Shown here: positions 1 to 8,338 of the stretch, in pieces
Layout: each line of letters begins with the position of its first letter
How positions within the stretch are numbered: position 1 is the first letter of the stretch
NCBI GenBank assembly: GCA_964509425.1
Contig: CAZDWZ010000013.1
Location: 1 to 64,000, forward strand
Length of the DNA: 64,000 nt
Direction of reading: 5' to 3'
DNA from: CAZDWZ01 sp964509425
GTDB taxonomy: Bacteria > Bdellovibrionota_C > UBA2361 > SZUA-149 > CAZDWZ01
Translations under genes and position numbers: made by a program
The notes under the pieces: generated by a model
Database searches by the model: none
Seen by the model: the letters and a program-made list of their open reading frames with translations, nothing else
Told to the model about the DNA's origin: nothing

Positions 1-325
1 GAGAAAAGGATAAAACCTTTTCATTTTTCCTTTGACTTTTAACACAGCCGCTCTGAGTATTCGGTCTCTCGCCTCCGGCTTTTCAAGTCTGTACACACGT
101 TGAGAAGCCGGATCGCAATATACGAGCACCCGATATCCCGGTCGTCGGAGGATTAATCACCAAAAATCCTGCATTCGCGGAAACTCGACGGAATATTTGC
201 CGATAGAGTTCCTGAATTGAGAAGTTCGGGAGGCGAGGTGGATTCTTAAGTAACTCTTTAGATTTCCCCTGGCGTTTCTTTGGTGTGCATTTTCGTTTGG
301 GTTGGCTCCGCTCCGATAACGGAGC
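1..325. other. Non-coding left edge
   Basis: I see no convincing gene in this stretch. A small A/T-rich hairpin lies near the left end (AAAAGG and CCTTTT around position 5-22). The last 80 bases precede the first gene and would hold its promoter, but no clear -35/-10 pair or sigma-54 motif stands out. Confidence 0.5.
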
Positions 326-739
326 ATGGAAACATCAAATTCTTCACAACTTCAACAACCTAGCTCGGCGGCACCGCGGCCGCGAGCGCGAAGGGGCTCG
401 CGATTGACCACCGCGTTTATTGCGCTCCTCTTTGCCGGAGCCGCCGTGCTCGCGTTTGCGGTCCAAGAGAAACCTGTTCAAGCCCAGAAAAGCACGGTCA
501 CTCTCTGGTGTGAGATCGGAGGATCGAAAGTCCGTTATTCAAACCTCTCCGTCCCTGGATATCAAGAATGCGGGGCGGTGAATGTCGTGAAGTCGTGCGA
601 TCCGGCGGGACAGCGATTTATTGGGTCTGGAAGCGATGCTCCCTATGCCTACATGGATTGCAGTCGCGGCCCGCGAATTGTTCAGCGCACTGGTTGGGTC
701 GAACGCTTCTTTGAGAGGGTGCGCCGCGCAATTTTCTAA
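326..739 (+). CDS. Hypothetical exported protein with four cysteines
   Basis: This 137-residue protein has no family I recognise. A basic, Ser/Pro/Arg-rich N-terminus (1-25) is followed by one hydrophobic segment (about 26-46, Ala/Leu-rich) ending in a plausible signal-peptidase site near VQAQ. The mature part carries four cysteines in the region about 62-110, which would suit two disulfides in the periplasm. The start ATG has GGAG only three bases upstream, so translation initiation may be weak or the true start could differ. It stands alone, facing away from the left edge and convergent with the next gene. No function can be assigned. Confidence 0.6.
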   Translation: METSNSSQLQQPSSAAPRPRARRGSRLTTAFIALLFAGAAVLAFAVQEKPVQAQKSTVTLWCEIGGSKVRYSNLSVPGYQECGAVNVVKSCDPAGQRFIGSGSDAPYAYMDCSRGPRIVQRTGWVERFFERVRRAIF

Positions 740-775
740 CACTTCCGGATTCCTGAAGCCGCCTCAGTACGCAAA

Positions 776-1348
776 TCACTCCTCAAATCGCAGCGACTCG
801 AAGAATCTCCTCGCACTCGCTTCAATCGGCGTGCCGGTTGTCGATTCCACGGCAAGAGTGATGATGCTTTGAGGGAAAACTATAAGCCGGAATAATGCGT
901 GCTTCCCGTTCACCTTGACTTCATAGTCAAGTGCCGGGCGACCCGCATACGTGATGCGATTTTCCTTGGTGAGAGTACCTTGTTCCTTGAACACTTTCAC
1001 CGCTCCTGGGAGAGCCACGTCAGGGTCAATTGGAGTCGCTCGAAAATTTGGCGTTCGCACGGAGTTGAAGGTCACTTCCGCCGGACGAACCGCGCGCAGG
1101 TAATGAACGGTTCGCGCAGGCTCCCCCGATTTTCCTCCGATGTCCATCGAGTAGTCATCGAACTTCGTTGGGAAGCGCAGACTGAATTTGCCGCCGGTTG
1201 ATTTTGCGTCAAACCATCCATCCTTCCCGGCAGTGCCTGCAGCGGATTGATGAACCGTTACCGGACGCTCTTCCGAGAAGGCAGGTCTTGCATCGAAAGA
1301 AAAAATGAAACTTGCGACCGCGAGCAAGAAAAACAGGGACCTTTTCAT
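776..1348 (-). CDS. Hypothetical exported protein, PsbP/MOG1-like type
   Basis: This 190-residue protein begins with a classical signal peptide (MKRS, then Leu/Phe/Ala-rich, cleavage near AFSEE). The mature domain contains a pattern typical of small PsbP/MOG1-like secreted proteins: FSLRFPTKFDDYS, then a GRPALDYEV segment, a strand with LFRLIVFP and the C-terminal ARRFFESLRF. That resemblance is from memory of such proteins. I chose the inner ATG at 1348 because GGAG sits nine bases upstream and the signal peptide starts there, rather than the longer reading from 1399. It is a single gene and its function is unknown. Confidence 0.65.
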   Translation of the reverse strand: MKRSLFFLLAVASFIFSFDARPAFSEERPVTVHQSAAGTAGKDGWFDAKSTGGKFSLRFPTKFDDYSMDIGGKSGEPARTVHYLRAVRPAEVTFNSVRTPNFRATPIDPDVALPGAVKVFKEQGTLTKENRITYAGRPALDYEVKVNGKHALFRLIVFPQSIITLAVESTTGTPIEASARRFFESLRFEE

Positions 1349-1620
1349 CTGTGACGCTCCTCTCCAAACGAGGTTCAACGAAACCTGGCTTATCACCACA
1401 TTTCAGCTTGCATGGGAACGGCAAGCCTTGCAAACAATTCGTGCTCGTTTGAACCAATTGCTCCTCTTTAATTCTCCATCGTAGGATCTCCCCGGGGAGC
1501 CTAGAATCTCGATCGGAGGAGAAGTTTCAGAAGTGAGGTTTCCTCGCGATCGTCGTGGTCGGCGGAATCTTGCAGTGGCAATCCCCCGGGACACTGTCGT
1601 GGCTCGACAAATACGTTCTT

Positions 1621-1965
1621 CTAACCTGGATGGTTGCGTCGGTTGTTCTCAATTATCGATTGAAAAATTTTCCGTGCCCACGCTGCAATCAACACTCCGG
1701 ATTTCTTTCCTTCTGCGAACTGGCCTTCCATCACGATTGATTTACCTTCGCTCTCAATATACTTGCCGGTTCGAACGCCCTTTCCGTCTTTACAGGAAAC
1801 CGCCCAGCGGCGTTCTCCGTATCCAGCCCCCAAAGGCTCGATCACTGGAGACGAAACTCCGCCGGGGCAGGCCAATTTATCGATGATCGCCTTGGACGGC
1901 CGCTCGCAGTCTTTGCTGTTGCACGCGATAGCCCCCACCTAGATCGTTACTATCGCAATTTTCAC
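1621..1965 (-). pseudogene. MORN-like lipoprotein gene interrupted by an in-frame amber codon
   Basis: Reading from a GTG at 1965, the frame encodes a short lipoprotein signal (VKIAIVTI), then TAG at 1941-1939, then VGAIAC, which ends exactly like a lipobox, and then about 100 more residues without interruption. The downstream part can also be read from a GTG at 1938, directly after the stop. The mature part has paired cysteines and a MORN-like stretch (GKYIES ... GQFAEGKKSG) as seen in YwqK-type proteins. The simplest view is a lipoprotein gene with one nonsense mutation or sequencing error. Readthrough or a short cytoplasmic product from 1938 are alternatives. Confidence 0.5.
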
Positions 1966-2194
1966 GACATTTCGTTTTCGCGATCTTAGAGGGCCGAAGT
2001 AGTGAAGCTTACGCACGTTTTTGAAATATGATTTCGAAATTTCATTTCAAATGCTGATAATCTTCTTACCGTCGCAGAACGCGGAGCGAAAGAAAAAACG
2101 AGTTTTTGAAATGCTGCCATATCATAATACAGAGATGACTCTGCTCCTCTGAATGTCGGGCCGGGCTCGGAGAACAGCGCCCAGGGAAAACAAT

Positions 2195-3106
2195 ATGAGT
2201 TCAAAACCCTCTCAAAAACACGCCGTCGCCTTCGCTGCCGGCGTCGCGCTCTATCCCGTGTTGTTTGTCATCTGGCTCGTTGTGCTTGAGATTCTGCTTC
2301 GGTTTACCATCGGCGTCGGAGTCGTGGATTTCTCGATCGCCGTTCCATTCGGCTACGGTCTCGGCGGACTTCTCTTGTGGTCGGTTGCGGTCGTTGCTCC
2401 GCCGCTTATCGTGTCTGCGCTTCTTCTCCGGGCGTGGAAACTTCCAGCGTCTTCAGCCGTCATTGCAGGAGCGCTGTTTATCGGCTTTATGGTGTTCTCG
2501 GGTGCGACAGCTGCTCGCGAAGGAACAAAGCACGCAAAGGAAAGTCTCCAGCGATTGAAAGACTACGGCGACGATATCAAGAAGGGTGCCACGGTCGGTG
2601 CGATCGAAATAACTCTGTCCGATGAGGTCACCCCGGAAAACAACGCGCACTACGTGCGGCAGTTCAAGCAAGCGTTTCAGATGGCAAAGGTTCAGATTCC
2701 CCTTCAGGTCGGCGCGCCCGGACGATACCGGTTCGAGTTGACTATTTCCGGAACCTATCCGGCTTCCCGATGGAGCGAGGCGACGGAGAAAAATATGCCC
2801 GCCGTTGATCAAACGATCGAGAAGCGTTTTGAATGGGACGCTTCTCTTTCCGCCGGAGCACAGCAAAATATTCACGAGATTCCGGCGGCTGAGCTCTCCC
2901 GCACAACTTCATGGGTGAGCGAGCCGAACGGCACAGTTGCTCTCCGGCTTTTTCGAATAATGACGCTTGATGAACGGTTGGGAAAGCTTGGAGTTTCGAA
3001 GAACGAGGAGCTTGATGTGCCGGCCGATAAACTGTTTACCGAGCCGGTGCTTGAGAGTTCGCAGAGAAGCTCGGCGCTTCCCGTCTCTTGGATGATTGCG
3101 CGCTAA
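2195..3106 (+). CDS. Hypothetical multi-pass membrane protein with soluble C-terminal domain
   Basis: The 303-residue product has three or four hydrophobic segments in its first 115 residues (around 8-35, 40-60, 65-85 and 92-110), then a soluble domain of about 190 residues. That domain includes a run GAIEITLSDEVTPENNAHYV and a strand-rich part ending with an Ala/Arg C-terminus. No catalytic motif is visible and I do not recognise the family. The ATG at 2195 is preferred over 2153 because AGGGA precedes it at a good distance and the hydrophobic N-terminus starts there. It is monocistronic, followed by about 330 bases of palindromic non-coding DNA. Confidence 0.65.
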   Translation: MSSKPSQKHAVAFAAGVALYPVLFVIWLVVLEILLRFTIGVGVVDFSIAVPFGYGLGGLLLWSVAVVAPPLIVSALLLRAWKLPASSAVIAGALFIGFMVFSGATAAREGTKHAKESLQRLKDYGDDIKKGATVGAIEITLSDEVTPENNAHYVRQFKQAFQMAKVQIPLQVGAPGRYRFELTISGTYPASRWSEATEKNMPAVDQTIEKRFEWDASLSAGAQQNIHEIPAAELSRTTSWVSEPNGTVALRLFRIMTLDERLGKLGVSKNEELDVPADKLFTEPVLESSQRSSALPVSWMIAR

Positions 3107-3267
3107 GCGGACTCATACCCCAGTGCTGCTTGAAGGATGGAGAGAGACAGAGAAGAGGGTTTAACCTCTCCCGCATCCTCCTCCAGCCTGGCCTTTTTTC
3201 AACTTCACCGGTCGAGCATGCTTCGCGGTGTGCGCGAATGCCCCTCGGCACCGTAGTGCGGAGCGTT

Positions 3268-3380
3268 GGACCGATACCATTGCGAAACATCCATCGATCA
3301 GACGAACCCACTAAACGGGAGTGGTGTCTTCGGACATCGTGATGTCCGACGCTGGATCGATACCGTTTCTCGAAGCGTCG
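3268..3380. repeat. Direct repeat and two stem-loops in the 3107-3434 gap
   Basis: The gap between the membrane protein and the next gene holds an 11-base direct repeat, GGACCGATACC at 3268-3278 and GGATCGATACC at 3354-3364. It also holds a perfect 8-base hairpin (CGGACATC/GATGTCCG, 3331-3348) and a 7-base inverted repeat (CGACGCT 3347-3353 with AGCGTCG 3374-3380). They sit at the 3' side of the GC-rich gene that ends at 3435. I see no gene here. Confidence 0.6.
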
Positions 3381-3434
3381 CCGCCGAAGCGGAAACATCT
3401 CCGAAGGACCTGGGCACTTCAGCTGCATGGACGC

Positions 3435-3821
3435 TTAACCGTTTGCCTGCTTGAGGAGGTCGAGGAGACTCGGTTTTTCGAGCATCATGGAGTAGAAGAA
3501 CTCAGCGTGTGAAGCAGATTTGCTCACAACGCGGTCCACCTTTTCCAGCGCTTTGGCCGAGAGCCCTTTCATCTCCAGCAGACGGCGATTCAGGTGATCC
3601 ATTTCCAGGTAGTACGCCCCGTCGAACGGACCGCCGATGACTTCGCCGAAGCGAGCCACGACGATCGCGTCCATTGGAACGTGGCGCTGGAGCGGCGCGT
3701 CTTCGTGACGCACCGCGAGCAGCTTGTTTTCGTTGCACACGGCATACACCACGGAGTTGACCTTGAACTCGAACTTGCGTTCGAAGTTTTCCCCGTAGAG
3801 CGCCTTCAGTACGTCGTCCAC
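3435..3821 (-). CDS. GC-rich hypothetical protein, 128 aa
   Basis: This is a soluble protein of 128 residues with no recognised family. Its start is a GTG at 3821 with GGGAGG seven bases upstream, a strong site. Sequence features are a VVYAVCNENKLLAVRHEDA strand pair and a C-terminal helical half ending in LLDLLKQANG. Codon use is richer in G and C at third positions than the flanking genes, like the other orphan genes described in this window. It is bracketed by palindromes on both sides (3331-3380 and 3947-4000), which suggests separate acquisition. The function is unknown. Confidence 0.55.
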   Translation of the reverse strand: MDDVLKALYGENFERKFEFKVNSVVYAVCNENKLLAVRHEDAPLQRHVPMDAIVVARFGEVIGGPFDGAYYLEMDHLNRRLLEMKGLSAKALEKVDRVVSKSASHAEFFYSMMLEKPSLLDLLKQANG

Positions 3822-3946
3822 GTTGCGACCTCCCGTTTTGGTCGCGGCTCACGGCGCGAGCGTCGCGGCGCGAGCATGCGACCGTCACGGGTCGGCGATA
3901 AGGTGGTTTTCCACCGGAGTCCCTCGGTAAGGCTTCTGACCGGTTG

Positions 3947-4000
3947 CCAGAAAGCCCTTCGATATCGAGAACGAAGTCTCGACATGAAAGAGCTTTCTGG
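3947..4000. repeat. Two-part stem-loop beside a GC-rich gene
   Basis: CCAGAAAGC at 3947-3955 pairs perfectly with GCTTTCTGG at 3992-4000. Inside it TCGAGA (3965-3970) pairs with TCTCGA (3977-3982). Nine unpaired bases lie on each side between the two stems. The outer stem, internal loop, inner stem layout recurs beside other GC-rich orphan genes here. A smaller hairpin GGTGG/CCACC lies at 3902-3914. Confidence 0.6.
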
Positions 4001-4503
4001 TACGCCGTTCCGGGAGTGAAGTGGTCAGGTTGTTGGGATTTGCGGGAAAACGAAGTTCAATATGAAAGAACAAACGCTTGCCTCGACTCTGTCTCTCTTT
4101 TTCGTTCCGGTAGTGGGACGAAGAAGAAGACAGGTAAAAGTTCTTCCCGTGCAGAAAGAAAAAGATCGCGGAAGATGTCGCCATCCTGAGATGCGACAGA
4201 GTTCAGTTTGATATGGCACAAGCATAGGCGAGGAGCTTGGCGTGCACTCGTCAAATTGAAATCAAATGCTGATCAGTCGCGCTCTCGATTGCTGCTGCAA
4301 TCAGATTTACAGATTTAATAGTCGAGGACTCGGTGGAGGGTTTTCGATGAGAGCGCGATCAAGCATCCAACCATCGCGAATGACGCAAGATTGAGGTGCC
4401 GAATGGAACCGGCCCGCGCAACGGCTTCACAAGGTTTATCGAGAGAAGAAGATGGTTTTGTTTCGGGCTTCGAGGCATCGCACCTCTTCCCGAAGGAAAA
4501 AGT

Positions 4504-4557
4504 GACGAGACGCCGCTGTCTCGTGAAATACCTTCGAGAACAGCGGCGAATGTCGTC
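4504..4557. repeat. Stem-loop with a bulged base, 3' side of a GC-rich gene
   Basis: CGCCGCTGT (4511-4519) pairs with ACAGCGGCG (4540-4548). The stem continues with CTCG (4520-4523) against CGAG (4535-4538), leaving A4539 bulged out. An outer GACGA (4504-4508) can pair with TCGTC (4553-4557) across a short internal loop. An extrahelical base and an internal loop are features of folded attC sites, but an ordinary terminator-like hairpin is also possible because no T-run follows. Confidence 0.5.
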
Positions 4558-4640
4558 TCTGTTTCCTTTCATTGTTTGGGTTCGTTGATTGAATCAAGTG
4601 CGGAGGGGCGCGGGTGCTGCGGCGCGGGTGTGCCGGACGG

Positions 4641-5387
4641 TCACGGGGTCACGATGTCGTGGTAGACCGTGACCTCCGCGTCGCCGTCGCCGAGGAGGAG
4701 TCGTGCGGGGCACTCCTCGTACGGGCCGTCAACCGACATCCGCTCGTAGACGTCCCGCCGGTCTTCCCCCTGTAGCAGCGCGGCGATGTAGCCCGCGTTC
4801 CGGAGGGCGAAGGGCGTCAGCGTGACCCACGACCCGGGCGGCTTCGGCGCGTCGTCGACCCCGACGTAGAGCCGTTTCTCCCCCCAGATCGCCCGGTTGC
4901 CCGGGAAGATCCCGGCGATGCTGCCCTTGTCGAACGGACCGCCCGGGTTGAACCGTCCGCCGCCGATCTCGATCAGCGCGGCGTGGACCTTGCCCCCGAG
5001 GTTCCCGAGCACGGCGGCCGTCTCGATGGCCTCGAAGTCGCCGTTTCCGGCCCACGACGTCCGGTGGAACTGGTCGTAGGTCATCTGCCCGGCCGCGACG
5101 GCCGGCTTTCCGAAGATCGTGTCGATCCCGGTCCACAGGCAGCTCAGGTGGCCCGCGCGCGGCGGGTTTTCGTGGGTCTGGATGATGTGGAGCCGACGGA
5201 ACAGGGTGCCGTCGCGCTTCGTGATTTCCTCCCCGAGCAGGCGGAGGACCGGGTCGATGAACTGCCCGGAACCGAGCGCGAGGACCACTTCCTTGGCCTC
5301 GACCGCCGCGAGTGCCCACGCCAGATCCCGCGCACAGTTGTACGGGATGGTGCCGGCCTCGGGACGGATGGACTTGAACGAACGCAT
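4641..5387 (-). CDS. GC-rich hypothetical protein, planctomycete-like, 248 aa
   Basis: A soluble protein of 248 residues with strong G/C bias at third codon positions, unlike its neighbours. I do not recognise a domain. Visible features are a LALGSGQFIDPVLRLLGEE segment near the N-terminus, several aromatic residues between 95 and 115, a glycine-rich IGGGRFNPGGPFDKG stretch, and a C-terminal half rich in charged residues. The ATG at 5387 has GAGG at a suitable distance. Composition and style match orphan proteins of Gemmata-type planctomycetes, which is an impression only. It stands alone between a palindrome on its 3' side and a 300-base gap. Confidence 0.6.
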   Translation of the reverse strand: MRSFKSIRPEAGTIPYNCARDLAWALAAVEAKEVVLALGSGQFIDPVLRLLGEEITKRDGTLFRRLHIIQTHENPPRAGHLSCLWTGIDTIFGKPAVAAGQMTYDQFHRTSWAGNGDFEAIETAAVLGNLGGKVHAALIEIGGGRFNPGGPFDKGSIAGIFPGNRAIWGEKRLYVGVDDAPKPPGSWVTLTPFALRNAGYIAALLQGEDRRDVYERMSVDGPYEECPARLLLGDGDAEVTVYHDIVTP

Positions 5388-5690
5388 GAGCGCGAACCTC
5401 AGCGAGGATGCCCGTTAGGGCGAAAACTGCCACGAGTGTGGCGGCTTCTCATTGCGAAATCAGGAAAGATCTGGAGAGGTTACGTAATTCGATGCAAGAA
5501 TGATCGGGTATTGTAGCCTGATTGAGGCAGAAAATCACTTCCTTGCCGGAGTTCGATGATTTTATTGCGATTAACTTGGGGCCACGGAAGTCAGCGCGGT
5601 TCTCGCCCAGCTGCTTCAGGACCTTGGGGGTTCTCGCCCTTTCTCCATTATTTCAGAGCCATGGAGCTCAATGGGCCGATGCGCTCTCGC
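5388..5690. other. Gap between GC-rich gene and dksA-like gene
   Basis: No gene is visible. It includes a short hairpin (GCCAC/GTGGC near 5432-5445) and a GCCCGTTAGGGC palindrome near 5410. The right part lies downstream of the cco operon, but no clear intrinsic terminator was found. Confidence 0.4.
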
Positions 5691-6056
5691 TCAAAATCCG
5701 CATCTTTCGATGAGAGGGTCTGGCTCGTCCCCACAACCAGCACACATTGAAACAGCAGGATTTGATAGAAGTCTTGCGTTCAAAACGCTCTGCCCGCAGA
5801 TAACGCACTTACCGTAATTGCCCTCTGCGATCCGACAAAGCGCAAGATCAATTTGATCGAGCAGATGAAGCTCGAGACCGGCAAGCGAGCCGCGAGCTGA
5901 GCTCGCGCGTAGTCTCTCGGCAATATCATCGCAATCGTCAATTCCTTGCTCGCTGGCGAGTTTTCCTTGTTCCGCATGCTCAAAATATCGCTTCACAACC
6001 TGAGTGCGCTGCTCGCGGAGAAGCCTGTGGAACATTTTCGTCGTTTGCTTATCCAT
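5691..6056 (-). CDS. DksA/TraR-family C4 zinc-finger regulator
   Basis: This 121-residue protein has the layout of the DksA/TraR family: a helical N-terminal part rich in charged residues (1-80), then a C4 zinc finger with Cys84, Cys87, Cys105 and Cys108 (KCVICG and MCAGCG). Family members bind in the secondary channel of RNA polymerase and, with ppGpp, tune transcription during starvation. It is shorter than E. coli DksA (151 residues) and lacks the long coiled-coil tip region, so TraR-like or DksA2-like behaviour is possible. It is the last gene of the minus-strand cco operon, 51 bases after ccoG, linking polymerase control to respiration. Confidence 0.85.
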   Translation of the reverse strand: MDKQTTKMFHRLLREQRTQVVKRYFEHAEQGKLASEQGIDDCDDIAERLRASSARGSLAGLELHLLDQIDLALCRIAEGNYGKCVICGQSVLNARLLSNPAVSMCAGCGDEPDPLIERCGF

Positions 6057-6107
6057 TTAAATCTCCTCCGAATGTGAGAGTCTTGAGAAACATAGGGTTC
6101 TTCGCAG

Positions 6108-7556
6108 CTATTTCGACCTGTATTCATATGCGCGGGAGTTTGGTGAGATGTTCGCGGCAGTGTCCGGCCCGAGCAGGGTGAGAGACTTCGTCTCTCTGCC
6201 TGAACTCGTGATGATAACAATTTCAATTCTACGCTTTCCCTCACTAAGCGATTCTCTTGGGAAGTTTATAAGCATGGGAATAGTTTGAAGGGTCCTTGAG
6301 GGGATAATTGCCGAAGAGTTCGGAATGACAATATTGAGCCCCGGAAGTGCTGGAGTCGGAGAAATTTCAAAGGATAATGGGGCGTTCGTTTTATTCGATA
6401 TCTGCAGAAACAACGCGTTCGAAAGTCGTCCATCGGGCATCTCGAAGTAAGATTGCGACATTGGGCGGCGAACGATGTCTGCATCGAAGGGCTTACGGGA
6501 CAAAAGAGCTGTCGCCAGAATGAGAAGGAGTGTCGAAATAACGGCGGTGTAAGCGATAATCCGCGGGCGAAGCATCGCAGAACCTTCACCACGAAAACGC
6601 TGTTCGGAGTCATAGCGAATAAGTCCTCGAGGTTTGCCGATACTTTCCATGATGTCGTCACATGCGTCGATGCAGCCAGCGCAGTTTACACATTCAAGTT
6701 GAAGTCCGTTCCTAATATCAATTCCAGTGGGACAGACTCTGACGCATGCGCCGCAGTCCACACAGTCTCCGTGGGTTGAGTTCTTTGCGCGTGGCTTACC
6801 GCGCGGTTCGCCCCGCTTCGCATCATAACCGATGACAAGAGATCCGCGGTCGAGCATCACGGATTGGAAGCGAGCGTAGGGACAGAGCACAGTACAGAAC
6901 TGTTCTCGAAACCAACCAAACTCGAAAAGAAATGCACACATGACAAAAACAGTGAGTGCAAACGGGAATGGCTGCTCGGCTGGGGAATGTTTCATCATCT
7001 CGAGCACCGGCCCAGCGCCATAGATGTAAGCCAGAAATGTGTTTGCAATCACCCAAGATAAGCAAGCAAAAGCGACGAATTTGGACACTTTTTTTCGTAT
7101 TTTCTCTGCGTTCCAAGGCTGTGCATCGAGTCGCTTTCTCTGAACCGGACCTCCTTCAATCAACCTCTCCACTGGTCGAAATACGAACTCGAGAAAGACG
7201 GTTTGTGGACATCCCCACCCGCACCAGACGCGCCCGAAGAGGGAAGTAAATAGAAAGAGGCTGACCCCGAGGATAGCCAGTACCAACATCAAGTACAGTG
7301 TGTCGGTGGCCCAAAACTCAACGCCAAAGAGCGTGAAGCGGCGATGGATAATGTCAAAATGAAATGCTTGCCGACCGTGGAAAGTGATCCACGGCCCGCC
7401 AAGGTAGATGAGCATAAGTACCGAAGCGACGATTTCGCGGCGGCGGCGAAAGCGGCCTCGAACATCGGCCGGATACACCCACCGTCGCCGTCCTCGGTTA
7501 TCAATCGTATACAAAACGTCACGGAACGACTGCGGCTCGCTCTGAAGATCACTCAT
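6108..7556 (-). CDS. ccoG: Cytochrome cbb3 oxidase accessory protein CcoG (FixG/RdxA)
   Basis: This 482-residue membrane iron-sulfur protein is needed for cbb3 oxidase assembly, where the family is implicated in copper reduction and delivery. About five membrane segments are visible (about 42-60, 85-108, 158-178, 195-215 and 332-352). Two 4Fe-4S ligand sets follow the fourth segment: Cys265, 268, 271, 275 and Cys289, 292, 295, 299. A WCGWGCPQ motif lies near 111. The C-terminal 120 residues form the Ig-like FixG domain expected in the periplasm. It lies 33 bases after ccoP and before the dksA-like gene, in the same transcription unit. Length is normal for the family. Confidence 0.95.
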   Translation of the reverse strand: MSDLQSEPQSFRDVLYTIDNRGRRRWVYPADVRGRFRRRREIVASVLMLIYLGGPWITFHGRQAFHFDIIHRRFTLFGVEFWATDTLYLMLVLAILGVSLFLFTSLFGRVWCGWGCPQTVFLEFVFRPVERLIEGGPVQRKRLDAQPWNAEKIRKKVSKFVAFACLSWVIANTFLAYIYGAGPVLEMMKHSPAEQPFPFALTVFVMCAFLFEFGWFREQFCTVLCPYARFQSVMLDRGSLVIGYDAKRGEPRGKPRAKNSTHGDCVDCGACVRVCPTGIDIRNGLQLECVNCAGCIDACDDIMESIGKPRGLIRYDSEQRFRGEGSAMLRPRIIAYTAVISTLLLILATALLSRKPFDADIVRRPMSQSYFEMPDGRLSNALFLQISNKTNAPLSFEISPTPALPGLNIVIPNSSAIIPSRTLQTIPMLINFPRESLSEGKRRIEIVIITSSGRETKSLTLLGPDTAANISPNSRAYEYRSK

Positions 7557-7589
7557 TTGCCAGACCCCTTGACAGCGCCCCCGACAAAG

Positions 7590-8144
7590 TTACGAGAGCG
7601 GGGCGTACGGCGCCCCTTCCGCGGCCTTCGCCCCCGGCGGATTGGTGCCACGAATACTTCGGATATACATAACGACAGACCTGACTTCCGCTTCTGTCAT
7701 CGAGTCCTTCCAGGCGATCATTCCCTTCGCCGGAACTCCTTCACGAACTGTCTTTCGAATCTCCACGAGCTTCCCTCCGTGAAGCCAAAAATCATCAGTG
7801 AGGTTCGGTCCGACGAGCCCCTGACCTTGGGCTCCGTGACACGCGAGGCAGCGGGTCTGAAAGACTCCTTTTCCGAGTTCGATGTTTGCGGGAGTCACAG
7901 CTGCGAGAAGCTCCTCTTCCGTCACCTCACCAGATACGGCAAGCCGAGCCTTCGCGACGGCCTCCATCTCTGAAGCGAGCAGCTGCTCTTGACTTCTGCC
8001 GGGCCCAAAATGAAAAAATGCTACGTACACTCCGGAGATAACAATGGTGATGTAGAACAACCAACGCCACCATCGGGGCAAGCTGTTATCGTATTCTTGG
8101 ATTCCATCGTAATTGTGAGAAAGCAGCTCATCTTCTTTTTTCAT
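7590..8144 (-). CDS. ccoP: cbb3 cytochrome oxidase subunit III CcoP, single-haem form
   Basis: This 184-residue membrane-anchored cytochrome c passes electrons into the cbb3 oxidase. A single membrane helix (about 25-45) follows a short cytoplasmic tail. One haem-binding motif CLACH (Cys99, Cys102, His103) and a probable axial Met142 (KGMIAW) form one cytochrome c domain. Textbook CcoP has two haems and about 300 residues, so this is a shortened form. Its start codon overlaps the ccoQ stop by four bases (ATGA), so translation is probably coupled. Confidence 0.92.
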   Translation of the reverse strand: MKKEDELLSHNYDGIQEYDNSLPRWWRWLFYITIVISGVYVAFFHFGPGRSQEQLLASEMEAVAKARLAVSGEVTEEELLAAVTPANIELGKGVFQTRCLACHGAQGQGLVGPNLTDDFWLHGGKLVEIRKTVREGVPAKGMIAWKDSMTEAEVRSVVMYIRSIRGTNPPGAKAAEGAPYAPLS

Positions 8145-8338
8145 GTTTCAGTACTCTTCCGTCGACCATCAAATCCAGCCTCATCGTGAAGAGGCATCAG
8201 CGCAATCTGCTCGTAGAACTCCTTTGCGCTCCGGCGATAAGCCCAGAACCAGACGGCAATGAGGCAAAGTAATAGTGTCAACACGGGCAGTGCGTAGGTC
8301 CAAGGCAACACCTCGAGCTTTGGCAGTAAATCGCGCAT
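8141..8338 (-). CDS. ccoQ: cbb3 oxidase subunit CcoQ
   Basis: A 65-residue protein with one membrane segment (about 14-33, Leu/Val/Trp-rich) followed by an FWAYRRSAKEFYEQ stretch, which is the usual CcoQ layout. CcoQ stabilises the cbb3 complex. It sits exactly between ccoNO and ccoP, sharing the ATG position with the end of ccoNO and overlapping ccoP by four bases. Position and size support the call more than sequence identity, which is low in this family. Confidence 0.85.
   Translation of the reverse strand: MRDLLPKLEVLPWTYALPVLTLLLCLIAVWFWAYRRSAKEFYEQIALMPLHDEAGFDGRRKSTET

Larger units (their letters stand above)
3822..4640. other. Long gap without a convincing gene
   Basis: About 820 bases with no credible coding region. 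The open frames present are short and of biased, arginine-rich composition. The stretch holds the stem-loops at 3947-4000 and 4504-4557, a small hairpin at 3902-3914, and at 4320-4333 the motif AGTCGAGGACTCGG, which shares TCGAGGACTCGG with position 43697. It may be a decayed region or the footprint of insertions. Confidence 0.5.
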
